Source of the DNA: an uncultured Ruminococcus sp.
Lineage (GTDB): Bacteria > Bacillota > Clostridia > Oscillospirales > Acutalibacteraceae
Direction of reading: 5' to 3'
Assembly (NCBI GenBank): GCA_900539465.1
Contig: UQCF01000007.1
Location: forward strand, 68,758 to 132,757
DNA: 64,000 nucleotides
The translations under genes and the position numbers were made by a program. Position 1 is the stretch's first letter, and each line of letters begins with the position of its first letter. The notes beneath the pieces were generated by a model, which saw nothing but the letters and a program-made list of their open reading frames with translations, was not told where the DNA came from and did not search any database. Positions 51,856 to 60,442 of this stretch are shown piece by piece.

Positions 51856-52986
51856 TTAAAGACTTTTATAAAAATCGTTAATTGTTTTCACGGAATTTTC
51901 GAGGCTGAAAAACTCGGCGCGCTTTGCTGCGTTTTGTCTGTATTTTTGTAGAAGCTCGGGCTTGTCAAGAACTTTTTTCAGTGCAAAATAAAGCCCGTCC
52001 TCGCTGTTTTCGCATATTATGCCGCACTCAAGATTTCCGAAAATCTCTCTCATTCCCGAACACTCTGTCGTGATAACGGGAAGCCCCGAGATTATCGCCT
52101 CGGTTACGGCGGTCGAATATCCCTCCGCAAGCGACGAGCAGATGTAGGCGTCTGCCGAATTCATATATTTATACGGGTTTGTCCTAAAATCCGCAAGAGT
52201 GAACATATCGTTTAAATCAAGCTCATCGCACAGCTTTTGGGTAGGCTCTTTTTGATATGCTTTGCCCATTATCAAAACAGAAAATTTATAGCCGTCATTT
52301 TTGAGCCTTGCACAAGCCATCATAAGTCTGTCATAGCCCTTGACCGGCAGATAATTGCCGACAAGCACAAACAAAGGACGGTGCTTTGGCGTGAAATCGG
52401 CAGGCTCTTCTCCGAGCTTTTTGATGCGCTCGTCATCTGTAATGTTGTGAATGACGCAGGTTTTTTCCGCAAGACCGTATTTTTTTATAAACGATTCGCG
52501 TATAGTCTCGGATACGCAAACTATTTTATCAAATTTTCGATAACAGCTTTTTTCTTCTTCCTCATTTTTATAAACGCTTATGCTCCAAGGATTGTTGACA
52601 AAATCCGTGTGAACATAGGCAATTTTTATGCTGTTCTTATTCTGTGAACCTGCAATTATTTTTGTTGAAAATCCCTCGCAGGCGGCAACCTCTATATCGT
52701 ATTTTCCGGGGATGTACAGCCTTTTTACCGCCGAGGGGGGCAGTAGCAGCGAGCCTTTTATAATTACTTTATTGAGAGAGTTTTTGACAGGCGAAGAGCT
52801 TTTATGCGTAAAAGATTTGTGGCGGCTGTTCTTTTTTATTTCTTCGGTAAATCTTTCACCGTCTGTTTCGGATACGACGGTTATGTCAAATGCGTCTTTG
52901 TCAAGATATTTCACTATGTTGTTGAGGGCGGTTTCCGCTCCGCCGCCGTCAAGAGATTCCGAAAAAAACAATATCTTTTTTTTCAC
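51856..52986 (-). CDS. GT-B (family 4) glycosyltransferase
   Basis: The 376-residue protein begins with GTG after GGAGGTG. GT4 features are the N-terminal SLDGGGAETALNNIVKYL, KIVCVSETI, the C-terminal donor-binding LVGNYLPVKGYDRLMMACARL, FTLADFRTNPYKYMNSADAYICSSLAEGYSTAVTEAIISGLPVITT with the EGYS-type glutamate. It should transfer a nucleotide sugar for wall, lipid or capsule glycan. It stands alone and its partner genes are not seen. Confidence 0.92.
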   Translation of the reverse strand: MKKKILFFSESLDGGGAETALNNIVKYLDKDAFDITVVSETDGERFTEEIKKNSRHKSFTHKSSSPVKNSLNKVIIKGSLLLPPSAVKRLYIPGKYDIEVAACEGFSTKIIAGSQNKNSIKIAYVHTDFVNNPWSISVYKNEEEEKSCYRKFDKIVCVSETIRESFIKKYGLAEKTCVIHNITDDERIKKLGEEPADFTPKHRPLFVLVGNYLPVKGYDRLMMACARLKNDGYKFSVLIMGKAYQKEPTQKLCDELDLNDMFTLADFRTNPYKYMNSADAYICSSLAEGYSTAVTEAIISGLPVITTECSGMREIFGNLECGIICENSEDGLYFALKKVLDKPELLQKYRQNAAKRAEFFSLENSVKTINDFYKSL

Positions 52987-53032
52987 AACAGCACCTCCGT
53001 TTTTTATACTTTAGTACAGCGCGGTACTTCAG

Positions 53033-53617
53033 TCAAGAAAGCGGCTGCACACCGAAAAGAATTATTCCGCAGCCTGCCGATAAAATTATCATAAATATCG
53101 GTGATATGTTTTTCTTACGAATGCGGCGATATACCGACGATAACAATATTAAAAACACAAACAGCAAAATGCTTTTTATATTCGGCGAAAATCCGCCGCC
53201 GACAGCTTTAAATGAGAATAAAGTGTCAAGTGCCATTATCACAGCCGTAGCAAGTATCATTGCCACTATGCACGGGCGCACTCCCGATAAAAATGCGTTC
53301 ACACCGCCGTAGTTCAGAAGATTTTTTATTATCGCGGCTATGATAAGAATTATTATAAAAGACGGCAGAACAACGCCGATCGTAGCGCACACAGCACCGA
53401 AAAATCCGCCCTGAGACGAGCCGACAAAGGTTGCGATATTTATTGCAAGCGGCCCCGGTGTGGACTCGGACACGGCGATGAAGTTCATAAATTCACCCTC
53501 GCCGAGCCAGCCGTTTTTAAGTACCGTTTCGCGTATGAGCGAAATCATGCCGTAGCCTCCGCCGAAAGACACCGTACCTATCATAAGAAACGATAAAAAC
53601 AATTTTAAATATATCAT
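53033..53617 (-). CDS. chrA: Short-chain chromate transporter, second subunit
   Basis: The 194-residue membrane protein has the ChrA half-unit signature LFLSFLMIGTVSFGGGYGMI and SESTPGPLAINIATFVG, with about five hydrophobic segments. It overlaps its upstream partner by 4 bases (ATGA). Bacterial ChrA proteins export chromate or transport related anions; paired short halves together make a full transporter. In a gut anaerobe the natural substrate may not be chromate. Confidence 0.88.
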   Translation of the reverse strand: MIYLKLFLSFLMIGTVSFGGGYGMISLIRETVLKNGWLGEGEFMNFIAVSESTPGPLAINIATFVGSSQGGFFGAVCATIGVVLPSFIIILIIAAIIKNLLNYGGVNAFLSGVRPCIVAMILATAVIMALDTLFSFKAVGGGFSPNIKSILLFVFLILLSSVYRRIRKKNISPIFMIILSAGCGIILFGVQPLS

Positions 53618-54189
53618 TTTTTCGTTTCTCCTTTTTGGCGCAGCTTCTCAATAAGATAAGCGAATACCCCTAAACAGCCGCAGATGAGAATATAAAATAT
53701 CGAAGAAAAAGAAACCGAAAAAACGGAGAATGCAATCATCAAAGCGGCGACGCAGACCAAAATCAAAACATTAAAAACATTTTTCTTTATGTTCTTTAAC
53801 ATTCTTAATCCTGCCGAAAAAATAAGATAAACCACGCACACCTGAATACCTTTAAAGGCGTAAGCAACATATTTAAACGACAAAAATTTATCAAGGAATA
53901 AAGAGATGACAAATATTATTAAAAACGACGGTATGCACACCGCAAAAGTAGAAATTGCCGCGCCGGGAATGCCTGCCGTTTTGTAGCCTATGTATGTTGC
54001 AGAGTTTACGGCAATCGGTCCCGGTGTTGACTCGGCTATTGCGACAACGTCAATAAATTCTTCTTTGCCCAGCCACTTTTTCTTTTCCGTAAATTCATTT
54101 TCGAGCAAAGCAGTCATGGCATATCCGCCGCCGAAGGTGAATGCGCCGATCTTTAAAAATGTCAAAAACAAAGTTAAAAGCTTTTTCAT
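53614..54189 (-). CDS. chrA: Short-chain chromate transporter, first subunit
   Basis: The 191-residue protein carries LTFLKIGAFTFGGGYAMTALLE and IAESTPGPIAVNSATYIGYKTAG, again the ChrA half-unit. It shares about the same length as its neighbour and is translated just before it with an ATGA overlap, so the two are a heteromeric pair. It lies close to ktrA (gap of 9 bases), hinting at one transcript with the potassium-uptake pair. Confidence 0.88.
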   Translation of the reverse strand: MKKLLTLFLTFLKIGAFTFGGGYAMTALLENEFTEKKKWLGKEEFIDVVAIAESTPGPIAVNSATYIGYKTAGIPGAAISTFAVCIPSFLIIFVISLFLDKFLSFKYVAYAFKGIQVCVVYLIFSAGLRMLKNIKKNVFNVLILVCVAALMIAFSVFSVSFSSIFYILICGCLGVFAYLIEKLRQKGETKK

Positions 54190-54198
54190 GGCTCGCCT

Positions 54199-54846
54199 TT
54201 ATATCCTGAAGCATTTTTGAAGAGCTTTATATTCGCCTATAACAAGCAGGGTAGAGCCCTCGGCAAGATGTGTTTCGGGCGAAACCGACGCGCTTAAGGA
54301 ACCATTCTCTTTGATTGCCAGAATGTTTATATCATATTTTTTGCGAATATCGAGCTGACCTACGCTTTTGCCAACCCATTCGCGCGGCACCTCAACCTCA
54401 AAAATAGCGTGCTTATCGTCAAGCTCGATGTAGTCGAGTATGTGATCCGCCGTGTATCTTATCGCGGTCCATTTTGCCATTTGCTTTTCGGGGTAGACAA
54501 CCTTATCTGCGCCGTTGCGAAGCAAAAATTTAGCCTGAACATCTCTTTCAGCTCGTGAAACAACAAATTTTGCACCCATTTCTTTTAAGAGAGAGGTCGT
54601 CTCGAGCGAGTTTTGAAAATTGCTGCCTATCGTTACTATGCAAACGTCAAAATTGCCTATGCCGAGCGAGTCGAGAAATTCCGCATTTGTGCTGTCTCCG
54701 ATTTGCGCGTTTGTGACATAGGGCAGAACCTTGTTTATTCTCGCCTCGTTTATGTCAACAGCCATAACCTGGTGACCGAACGAATCGAGATGTATGGCAA
54801 TATGTCTGCCGAATCTGCCGAGGCCTATAAGTAAAACATTCTTCAT
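54199..54846 (-). CDS. ktrA: KtrA/TrkA-type potassium-uptake regulatory subunit
   Basis: The 215-residue protein has an RCK_N domain with GLGRFGRHIAIHL (about 8-20) and VVSRAERDVQAKFLLRNGADKVVYPE, then an RCK_C domain (about 140-215). It binds nucleotides such as ATP/ADP or NAD and gates the KtrB channel at the membrane. It lies 15 bases after ktrB. Confidence 0.93.
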   Translation of the reverse strand: MKNVLLIGLGRFGRHIAIHLDSFGHQVMAVDINEARINKVLPYVTNAQIGDSTNAEFLDSLGIGNFDVCIVTIGSNFQNSLETTSLLKEMGAKFVVSRAERDVQAKFLLRNGADKVVYPEKQMAKWTAIRYTADHILDYIELDDKHAIFEVEVPREWVGKSVGQLDIRKKYDINILAIKENGSLSASVSPETHLAEGSTLLVIGEYKALQKCFRI

Positions 54847-54861
54847 TTTGGATTATCCTCC

Positions 54862-56199
54862 TTAACCGACGGTTATTTTTTCTAACGGAAGCTTGGACTG
54901 ATTTGGATTTTTTGGAGAGAGGGTTGCGTAAATTATAGTGAGCCCTCCGACTCTGCCGAAAAACATGAGAAGCACAAGAATAATTTGAGAAATAACGCCC
55001 AGAGAGGGGGTTATGCCCAAGGTGACGCCTACCGTGCCTATCGCAGAAGCGGTTTCATAAAGGCAAACGGAAAGCGGCAGCTTTTCGCAAAGACTTATAA
55101 CAATGCCGGACGTCATAAATAAAGTTAAGTACATCACAAGTATTGTGGCGGCATTTTTGATTATGCCGGAGTCTATTCTTCTGCCAAAAATGTGAGCGTC
55201 TTCTTTCTTTCTGAATACCGAAAATACATTTGCCGCAAGTACTGCAAACGTGGTCGTTTTCATTCCGCCGGCGGTGGAGCCGGGTGAGCCGCCGACAAGC
55301 ATCAAGAATATCATAATTGCCTTAGAAGCACTGCTCATTTCGGCAAGATCAGCGGTGTTAAAGCCTGCCGTTCTCGGCGTTACCGATTGAAAAAGCGATG
55401 TAAAAATTCGTTCGTTTAAAGGAAAACCGGAAAAATCGTTAAAGAAAAAGAATACGGCAGGCACAGCTATAAGCACAGCGGTTACGGCAAGAATTACTTT
55501 GCTTTGCATTCTGTATTTTCTTATATGAAATTTGTGCGTACCTATATCTTCCCATGTTAAAAAGCCCAGGCCGCCGATTATAATAAGCAGCATAATAACA
55601 GTGTTTATAATCGGGTCGCCCGAATACTCGGTCAGCGATACAAATTTATTGTTTTCTGTGCCGAAAATGTCAAAGCCGGCATTACAAAAAGCGGATATTG
55701 AGTGAAACAGCGCAAAGCGTATCCCTTTTAATCCGTAGTCTCTGCAAAACGTGGGCATCAAAGCGAGCGCACCTATAAGCTCTGTTATAAAGGTGCCTCT
55801 TAATATAAAACCTGTGAGCTTCACAATGCCGCCGACCTTGGGCGCAGCGATTGCCTCCTGCATGGTGCTGCGCTGCATCAGAGAGATTCTTTTGCCTGCA
55901 AGCAGAGAAAAGGACGCCGCAACCGTCACAACGCCGAGACCGCCTATCTGTATCAGCACAATTATGATGCTTTGACCGAAAACAGACCAGTAGCTGCCCG
56001 TGTCTTTAACAACAAGACCGGTCACGCAAACGGCGGAGGTGGAGGTGAACAATGCCTCGTTAAAGGGCGTTACCGCCCCGTGAGCCGACGATATCGGAAG
56101 CATCAAAAGCAGCGCACCGAGCAAAACGACGCCCGCAAAGCCTAAAATTATAATTTGAAATGAGCTGAGTTTGTGTTTGGAATGATATTTCTTTTGCAT
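54862..56199 (-). CDS. ktrB: KtrB/TrkH-type potassium-uptake membrane subunit
   Basis: The 445-residue protein has about ten hydrophobic segments in the four M1-P-M2 repeats of TrkH/KtrB. Filter-like segments include SAVCVTGLVVKDTGSYW, FNAGFDIFG, PRTAGFNTAD and the Gly-rich AIGTVGVTLGI. It conducts K+ (or K+/Na+) under KtrA control. It begins only 21 bases after the tRNA-Ala terminator, so its own promoter is not visible. Confidence 0.93.
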   Translation of the reverse strand: MQKKYHSKHKLSSFQIIILGFAGVVLLGALLLMLPISSAHGAVTPFNEALFTSTSAVCVTGLVVKDTGSYWSVFGQSIIIVLIQIGGLGVVTVAASFSLLAGKRISLMQRSTMQEAIAAPKVGGIVKLTGFILRGTFITELIGALALMPTFCRDYGLKGIRFALFHSISAFCNAGFDIFGTENNKFVSLTEYSGDPIINTVIMLLIIIGGLGFLTWEDIGTHKFHIRKYRMQSKVILAVTAVLIAVPAVFFFFNDFSGFPLNERIFTSLFQSVTPRTAGFNTADLAEMSSASKAIMIFLMLVGGSPGSTAGGMKTTTFAVLAANVFSVFRKKEDAHIFGRRIDSGIIKNAATILVMYLTLFMTSGIVISLCEKLPLSVCLYETASAIGTVGVTLGITPSLGVISQIILVLLMFFGRVGGLTIIYATLSPKNPNQSKLPLEKITVG

Positions 56200-56223
56200 A
56201 TCAATTCTCCTTATACGTAAGAA

Positions 56224-56266
56224 AAAGCCTTGACAAACGCCGAATCAACGAATTGTCAAGGCTTTG
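56224..56266 (-). terminator. Terminator of tRNA-Ala
   Basis: AAAGCCTTGACAA pairs perfectly with TTGTCAAGGCTTT (56224-56236/56253-56265); on the minus strand it ends in a T-run. The spacing to ktrB is 21-25 bases. Confidence 0.9.
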
Positions 56267-56267
56267 T

Positions 56268-56343
<76 letters not shown>

Positions 56344-56399
56344 AAAAGCGAGACTAATGATAACATATAATCTTCGCTAAATCAAGTGATTTTTTAAAA

Positions 56400-57644
56400 T
56401 TATTCAAAAAATTCTTCGCATACGGCGTTAAGGCAGAATTTTCCTCTGCGGAAAGGCTCGCGGTTTATCCATTTGCCGTTTGTGAAGTCGGGCACGGGCA
56501 CGGGCATACCGCCCATAGCAACCGATTGCTCCGAAAGAGCGGTTATCGCCATCCATGCGGCGGTGTCATACACGTCTATGGGAGGCTCGGCGTCGTTTAT
56601 TGCACTCTCTGCAAATGCACAAAGCACAAGATAGTCCATGCCGCCGTGTGCGCCCACTCTTATGCCGTCTTCTTCATACTGCTTCCAAAGCGGATGTTCG
56701 TATTCTTTGCGAAGCTCGTCCTGGAAACATCTCCACTCCGGCTCTTCGTCGCCGAATTTATCAAGATAAATGTCGCTTTTGCCCTCTTTTGTCTCTTGAT
56801 ATACACCTTTTGTGCCCTCGACAACATAGTTTCTTGAATAAGGTCTGGGCAGGCTGCAATCGTGATTTAAAAGTATTGTTTCACCGTTTGCACATTTTAT
56901 TATTGTTGTTACAACATCACCCTCTGCAAAAGGATATTCTGTGATGTCATAACCCTCAACCTCGTTCTTCCTGAGCCATTCGTTAAGGCCTCTGGATTTG
57001 CTTGCCATTGAGCAAAGCGAAACAAATCTGTTGCCGCGGTTAATGTCAATGAGTTTTGCGGCGGGGCCGAGCTGGTGCGTGGGATAAAGCTCGCCGTTGC
57101 GGTTCATAAAGTTTGCAAGTCTGCCGTGGCGGTTTTCTCTGCCATGGCAGATTTCAGATCTTAAATCGTGACGGTATCCGCCCTCTATATGAACTATTTC
57201 ACCGAAAACGTCCTGCTTTGCCATGTTATACACGGCCATTTCGTTCCTGTCATAGCAGCAGTTTTCTATTATCATACAGATTTTGCCCGTCTCTTCGCTT
57301 GTGCGAACCATCTGCCAGCATTCCTCAACAGAAGCCGCGCCGCCGACCTCCATTGCCGCGTGCTTGCCGGCTTTCATCGCATCAACGGCAATCATTGCAT
57401 GGGTTATCCACGTTGTGCATATAACAACGCCTTTTATATCGTCTCTTTTTAAAAGCTCTTTATAGTCGAGATAAACGTCTGCATCTACGCCGGAGACTTC
57501 TTTGACTGTTTCTTTGCCCTTTTGTGCTCTGTCCTCATAGATGTCGCACACGGCGGTGACGCGCACTCCTTCAACGCCAAGGAATTCCCTGAGCATACCC
57601 TGACCTCTGCCGCCGAGACCGATAAATCCGAAATTTGTTTTCAT
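56400..57644 (-). CDS. GH109-like NAD-dependent glycosidase (Gfo/Idh/MocA fold)
   Basis: The 414-residue protein has GFIGLGGRGQGMLR (Rossmann NAD site), CEVGGA-like MEVGGAASVEECWQMV, and the segment ELYPTHQLGPAAKLIDINRGNRF, which is the hallmark of the GH109 group (alpha-N-acetylgalactosaminidase type), together with GGYRHDLRSEI. Those enzymes use NAD in an oxidation-elimination cycle to cut GalNAc. No signal peptide is present, so it acts inside the cell on an imported sugar. The substrate is an inference from the motif. Confidence 0.8.
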   Translation of the reverse strand: MKTNFGFIGLGGRGQGMLREFLGVEGVRVTAVCDIYEDRAQKGKETVKEVSGVDADVYLDYKELLKRDDIKGVVICTTWITHAMIAVDAMKAGKHAAMEVGGAASVEECWQMVRTSEETGKICMIIENCCYDRNEMAVYNMAKQDVFGEIVHIEGGYRHDLRSEICHGRENRHGRLANFMNRNGELYPTHQLGPAAKLIDINRGNRFVSLCSMASKSRGLNEWLRKNEVEGYDITEYPFAEGDVVTTIIKCANGETILLNHDCSLPRPYSRNYVVEGTKGVYQETKEGKSDIYLDKFGDEEPEWRCFQDELRKEYEHPLWKQYEEDGIRVGAHGGMDYLVLCAFAESAINDAEPPIDVYDTAAWMAITALSEQSVAMGGMPVPVPDFTNGKWINREPFRRGKFCLNAVCEEFFE

Positions 57645-57739
57645 TATATATCATCTCCAACAATACATTTTGATAAATATATCATAGCGGCACATATTTT
57701 TCAATAATATCAAGTTAAATTTTTGCTTAAATATCTTTA

Positions 57740-57764
57740 TATTATTACCGTAATATGTTATAAT
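57740..57764 (+). promoter_or_regulatory. Promoter region of the alpha/beta hydrolase
   Basis: A TATAAT (57759-57764) lies about 26 bases before the ATG; the -35 (TTTATA) is weak, and a small ATATTA/TAATAT dyad overlaps the spacer. Confidence 0.45.
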
Positions 57765-57789
57765 ACCAAATAAAGAAAGGGGCATAGGT

Positions 57790-58722
57790 ATGAGTGTTTT
57801 AAAAGAATTTTCGTTTGAATCGGTATCGGGTCTCGGAAAAGTATATGTACGCTGCCATTTGCCGGAGGATAAATCGAATATTAAGGCGATTTTTCAGATG
57901 GCACACGGAATGGCGGAGCATTCTGTTCGTTATGACAGATTTGCCGAAAAGCTTTGCGAGCATGGCTATGCCGTGTTTATAAACGACCACATCGGTCACG
58001 GCAAATCCGTAAAAAACGATGATATGCTCGGCTATTTCGGCAAAAAAGACGGCTGGGCAAATCTTGTGAAAGACCAGCGCAAGCTCACCGAGCTTGCAAG
58101 AAAAGAATGCCCGGGTGTACCGCTTGTTATGTTCGGTCACAGCATGGGCTCATTCGTCTGCCGCGCATATACCGGCAAGTACCATGATGTTGACGCCGCC
58201 GTATATTGCGGAACGGGCGGACCCAACCCCGCCGCAGGCATAGGCAAAGCCGTTGCGACCGCCGTATCAAAGCTTAAAGGCGAAAAGCACAGGAGCAAAC
58301 TGATAGATAAAATGGCTTTCGGCACATATAATAAAAATTTTCAGGGGAAAACAGATTTTGATTGGCTGACAAGAGACGAGGATGAGGTCGACCTCTATCT
58401 TGAAGATAAGTATTGCGGCTTTTTATTCACCGCCGCGGGCTACCATGACCTTTTCAGTATCTTAAACTATGTATCGCAAAAAGAGTGGTTTGAATCCGTG
58501 CCGAAAGAATTGCCTGTATTTTTGGTTGCAGGTGACAGCGACCCTGTCGGCGATTACGGCAGGGGAGTTAAAAAAGTTTATGATATTCTTAAAGAAACCG
58601 GGCATAATAAGGCAGAAATCAAGCTTTATCCCGGCGCAAGACATGAAATTTTAAACGAGACGAACCGTGACGAGGTAATGGACGATATTATAAATTTTGC
58701 CGATAAAGCGTTAAATTTATAA
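57790..58722 (+). CDS. Alpha/beta hydrolase, monoacylglycerol-lipase-like
   Basis: The 310-residue protein has the nucleophile elbow FGHSMGSF (Ser near residue 118), GHGKS upstream (FINDHIGHGKSVK), the acid residue near FLVAGDSDPVGDYGRG and the His in GARHEILNE (near 283). The oxyanion segment is MAHGMAEHSVRYDRFAEKL. Serine-aquaporin-like lipases and lysophospholipases of this family hydrolyse monoglycerides or lysolipids in the cytoplasm. It lies between two divergent units and is probably monocistronic. Confidence 0.87.
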   Translation: MSVLKEFSFESVSGLGKVYVRCHLPEDKSNIKAIFQMAHGMAEHSVRYDRFAEKLCEHGYAVFINDHIGHGKSVKNDDMLGYFGKKDGWANLVKDQRKLTELARKECPGVPLVMFGHSMGSFVCRAYTGKYHDVDAAVYCGTGGPNPAAGIGKAVATAVSKLKGEKHRSKLIDKMAFGTYNKNFQGKTDFDWLTRDEDEVDLYLEDKYCGFLFTAAGYHDLFSILNYVSQKEWFESVPKELPVFLVAGDSDPVGDYGRGVKKVYDILKETGHNKAEIKLYPGARHEILNETNRDEVMDDIINFADKALNL

Positions 58723-58740
58723 AAAAGTCAAAATTCGGTA

Positions 58741-58768
58741 TTGACATTTCTGCAAATCGTGTTATAAT
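58741..58768 (+). promoter_or_regulatory. Promoter of tRNA-Gln
   Basis: TTGACA (58741-58746) and TATAAT (58763-58768) are separated by 16 bases, 18 bases upstream of the tRNA. Confidence 0.9.
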
Positions 58769-58786
58769 AGCAAACGCGATGTGCAT

Positions 58787-58860
58787 AGCGGTATAGTGTA
58801 ACGGTAACACACCGGACTCTGACTCCGTTATTTAAGGTTCGAATCCTTATACCGCTGCCA
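58787..58860 (+). tRNA. tRNA-Gln (anticodon CTG)
   Basis: A 74-base cloverleaf with a 7-bp acceptor AGCGGTA/TACCGCT, D stem GTGT/ACAC, anticodon loop CTCTGAC (CTG) and T stem TAAGG/CCTTA with TTCGAAT. The 3' GCCA is encoded. The 27-43 pair is a mismatch. Confidence 0.93.
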
Positions 58861-58863
58861 ATA

Positions 58864-58896
58864 AAAAAGACACCCAATGCGGTGTCTTTTTTTATT
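58864..58896 (+). terminator. Terminator of tRNA-Gln
   Basis: AAAAAAGACACC pairs with GGTGTCTTTTTT around a short loop. Confidence 0.9.
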
Positions 58897-58905
58897 GCAA
58901 AAATA

Positions 58906-58926
58906 AAGGATTTGAACCTTAAATAA
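58906..58926 (-). repeat. Inverted partial copy of the tRNA-Gln T-arm
   Basis: The reverse complement of these bases matches tRNA-Gln 58828-58848 (variable loop through T-arm) in 20 of 21 positions. It lies 58 bases past the tRNA and just after the terminator. Confidence 0.75.
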
Positions 58927-59017
58927 AAAAATGAATCCTTTAGCCGAGCGGACGAAGTCCGCGAACGCCGAGGTTCTGCCATGCTCAGCACTATCAAAAA
59001 CGCACGTTCAAAGAATG

Positions 59018-59046
59018 TTGATATACAAAATTATCGGTGCTATAAT
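59018..59046 (+). promoter_or_regulatory. Promoter of the ketopantoate-reductase-like gene
   Basis: TTGATA (59018-59023) and TATAAT (59041-59046) are separated by 17 bases. The upstream region 58928-59017 includes a small GCGGAC/GTCCGC hairpin but no gene. Confidence 0.8.
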
Positions 59047-59087
59047 TGATTTGTTATAAAGTCAAAGCAGAAATCGGAGCGATAAAG

Positions 59088-60020
59088 ATGAAAATAAAAA
59101 AAGTAGCCGTTCTCGGCGCGGGGGCTGTCGGGTCATATATAATTTGGGGTCTTTCAAAGGTGAAAGGTATTGAATTAGGCGTTGTTGCAGACGGCAATCG
59201 GGCTCAGCGGCTGAAAAAAGGCTGCCGTATCAACGACAGCGTGTATTACCCCGAGGTGTGGACACCGCAGGAGGCTTACGGAGCAGATCTTTTGATTGTT
59301 GCACTGAAATACGGCGCACTGCAAGGAGCGTTGAAAGACATTAAGGCTGTTGTCGGCAAAAATACCGTTGTTATGAGCCTGATGAACGGCATAGACAGCG
59401 AAGAAATAATCGCATCGGAAATCGGGGACGGCAATTTGCTGTATTCGCTAATCAAAATTGCCTCTCATAAAGAAGACGACGGTTATCATTTTGACCCCGA
59501 AACCACTATCGGCATTATATTCGGAGAAATCTCCGCACCGTTTTTAAGCGACAGAGTTCAAGCCGTCGGCGAGCTTTTTGAGAACGCGGGTCTTCGCTAT
59601 CGCGTAACAAATTATATTCGTGAGGAAATATGGAGCAAATTCAGGCTCAATGTGTGCAGTAACCTCCCGCAGGCTGTCGTAGGGGCGGGAGTGGGCTGTT
59701 ATAAAGACAGTTTGCACATGAAAGCCATAAGCGACGGTCTTAAAGATGAGCTGGAGGCTGTCGCCTCTGCCAAAGGAATTGATATGAGCAAGGCAGAAGA
59801 TACCTCTAAACAAGTCAATCTTATTTCGCCGTCGGCAAGATATTCTACTTTGCAGGATTTGGACGCAGGCAGACATACTGAGATTGATATGTTTTCCGGC
59901 GCTCTCGTTCGCATGGGTAAAGAGCTCGGAATTCCGATGCCGTATAACGAATATACATATCACATCATAAAAGCATTGGAAGAAAAGAATGACGGAAAAT
60001 TTGAATACACTCAAAAATGA
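59088..60020 (+). CDS. Ketopantoate reductase family protein (PanE/ApbA-like)
   Basis: The start is the ATG at 59088 after GGAGCG; earlier in-frame codons lie at the promoter and have no site. The 310-residue protein has the N-terminal NADP site AVLGAGAVGSYIIWGL (about 6-22), DLLIVALKYGALQ, SLMNGIDSEE and a helical C-terminal domain with EIWSKFRLNVCSN and the substrate lysine/Glu region TEIDMFSGALVRMGKELGIPMPYN. PanE reduces 2-dehydropantoate; many family members act on other 2-keto acids. A terminator follows. Confidence 0.85.
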   Translation: MKIKKVAVLGAGAVGSYIIWGLSKVKGIELGVVADGNRAQRLKKGCRINDSVYYPEVWTPQEAYGADLLIVALKYGALQGALKDIKAVVGKNTVVMSLMNGIDSEEIIASEIGDGNLLYSLIKIASHKEDDGYHFDPETTIGIIFGEISAPFLSDRVQAVGELFENAGLRYRVTNYIREEIWSKFRLNVCSNLPQAVVGAGVGCYKDSLHMKAISDGLKDELEAVASAKGIDMSKAEDTSKQVNLISPSARYSTLQDLDAGRHTEIDMFSGALVRMGKELGIPMPYNEYTYHIIKALEEKNDGKFEYTQK

Positions 60021-60023
60021 TTT

Positions 60024-60051
60024 AAAAGGCGCCCGATGAGGTGCCTTTTTG
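60024..60051 (+). terminator. Terminator of the ketopantoate-reductase-like gene
   Basis: AAAAGGCGCC pairs with GGTGCCTTTT across a short loop and is followed by a T. Confidence 0.85.
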
Positions 60052-60191
60052 ACGTTAGCATGATAGATTGAATTATAATTTGGGACCGATATAAAATTGT
60101 ATCTGCTCTATGCCGCAATATATTTTTGTCCTCTTCTACTGCTTTCACGGAATCAGATGTTCCATGATAATAAATTTATAATTTCAGAGAT

Positions 60192-60327
60192 AGGTTTTGA
60201 TGCAACGGTTTGTGTAGTTTTTTGTACATAATATAATGTAATACAAAAATAAAGAATAAATACAGCGTTTTAGCTCATATATTGTTAAAATTAACGAAAA
60301 AAGTACACAAAATTTTGCATCAAACCT
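60192..60327. repeat. Imperfect inverted repeat upstream of the second giant gene
   Basis: Arms 60192-60223 and 60297-60327 match as inverted copies in 27 of 31 positions with one gap, separated by 73 AT-rich bases. It lies before the promoter of the surface gene. The remaining part of the 60052-60442 gap has no gene seen. Confidence 0.75.
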
Positions 60328-60338
60328 TTCTTTTATTG

Positions 60339-60367
60339 TTGACATTTTGAAACTGTAATGTTATCCT
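60339..60367 (+). promoter_or_regulatory. Candidate promoter of the second giant gene
   Basis: TTGACA (60339-60344) and TATCCT (60362-60367) are separated by 17 bases; a TATAAT nearer the gene (60375-60380) lacks a good -35. Confidence 0.5.
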
Positions 60368-60442
60368 TAATACGTATAATAATGTTGATGGTATATCTGT
60401 GCCGTTTTCATTGTTAACACTATTGTAAGGAGGATATTGAAA

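Noticed and set aside
53033..54189. A frameshifted single chromate transporter
   Set aside because: Two complete half-length units with their own starts and an ATGA overlap are a normal paired arrangement.
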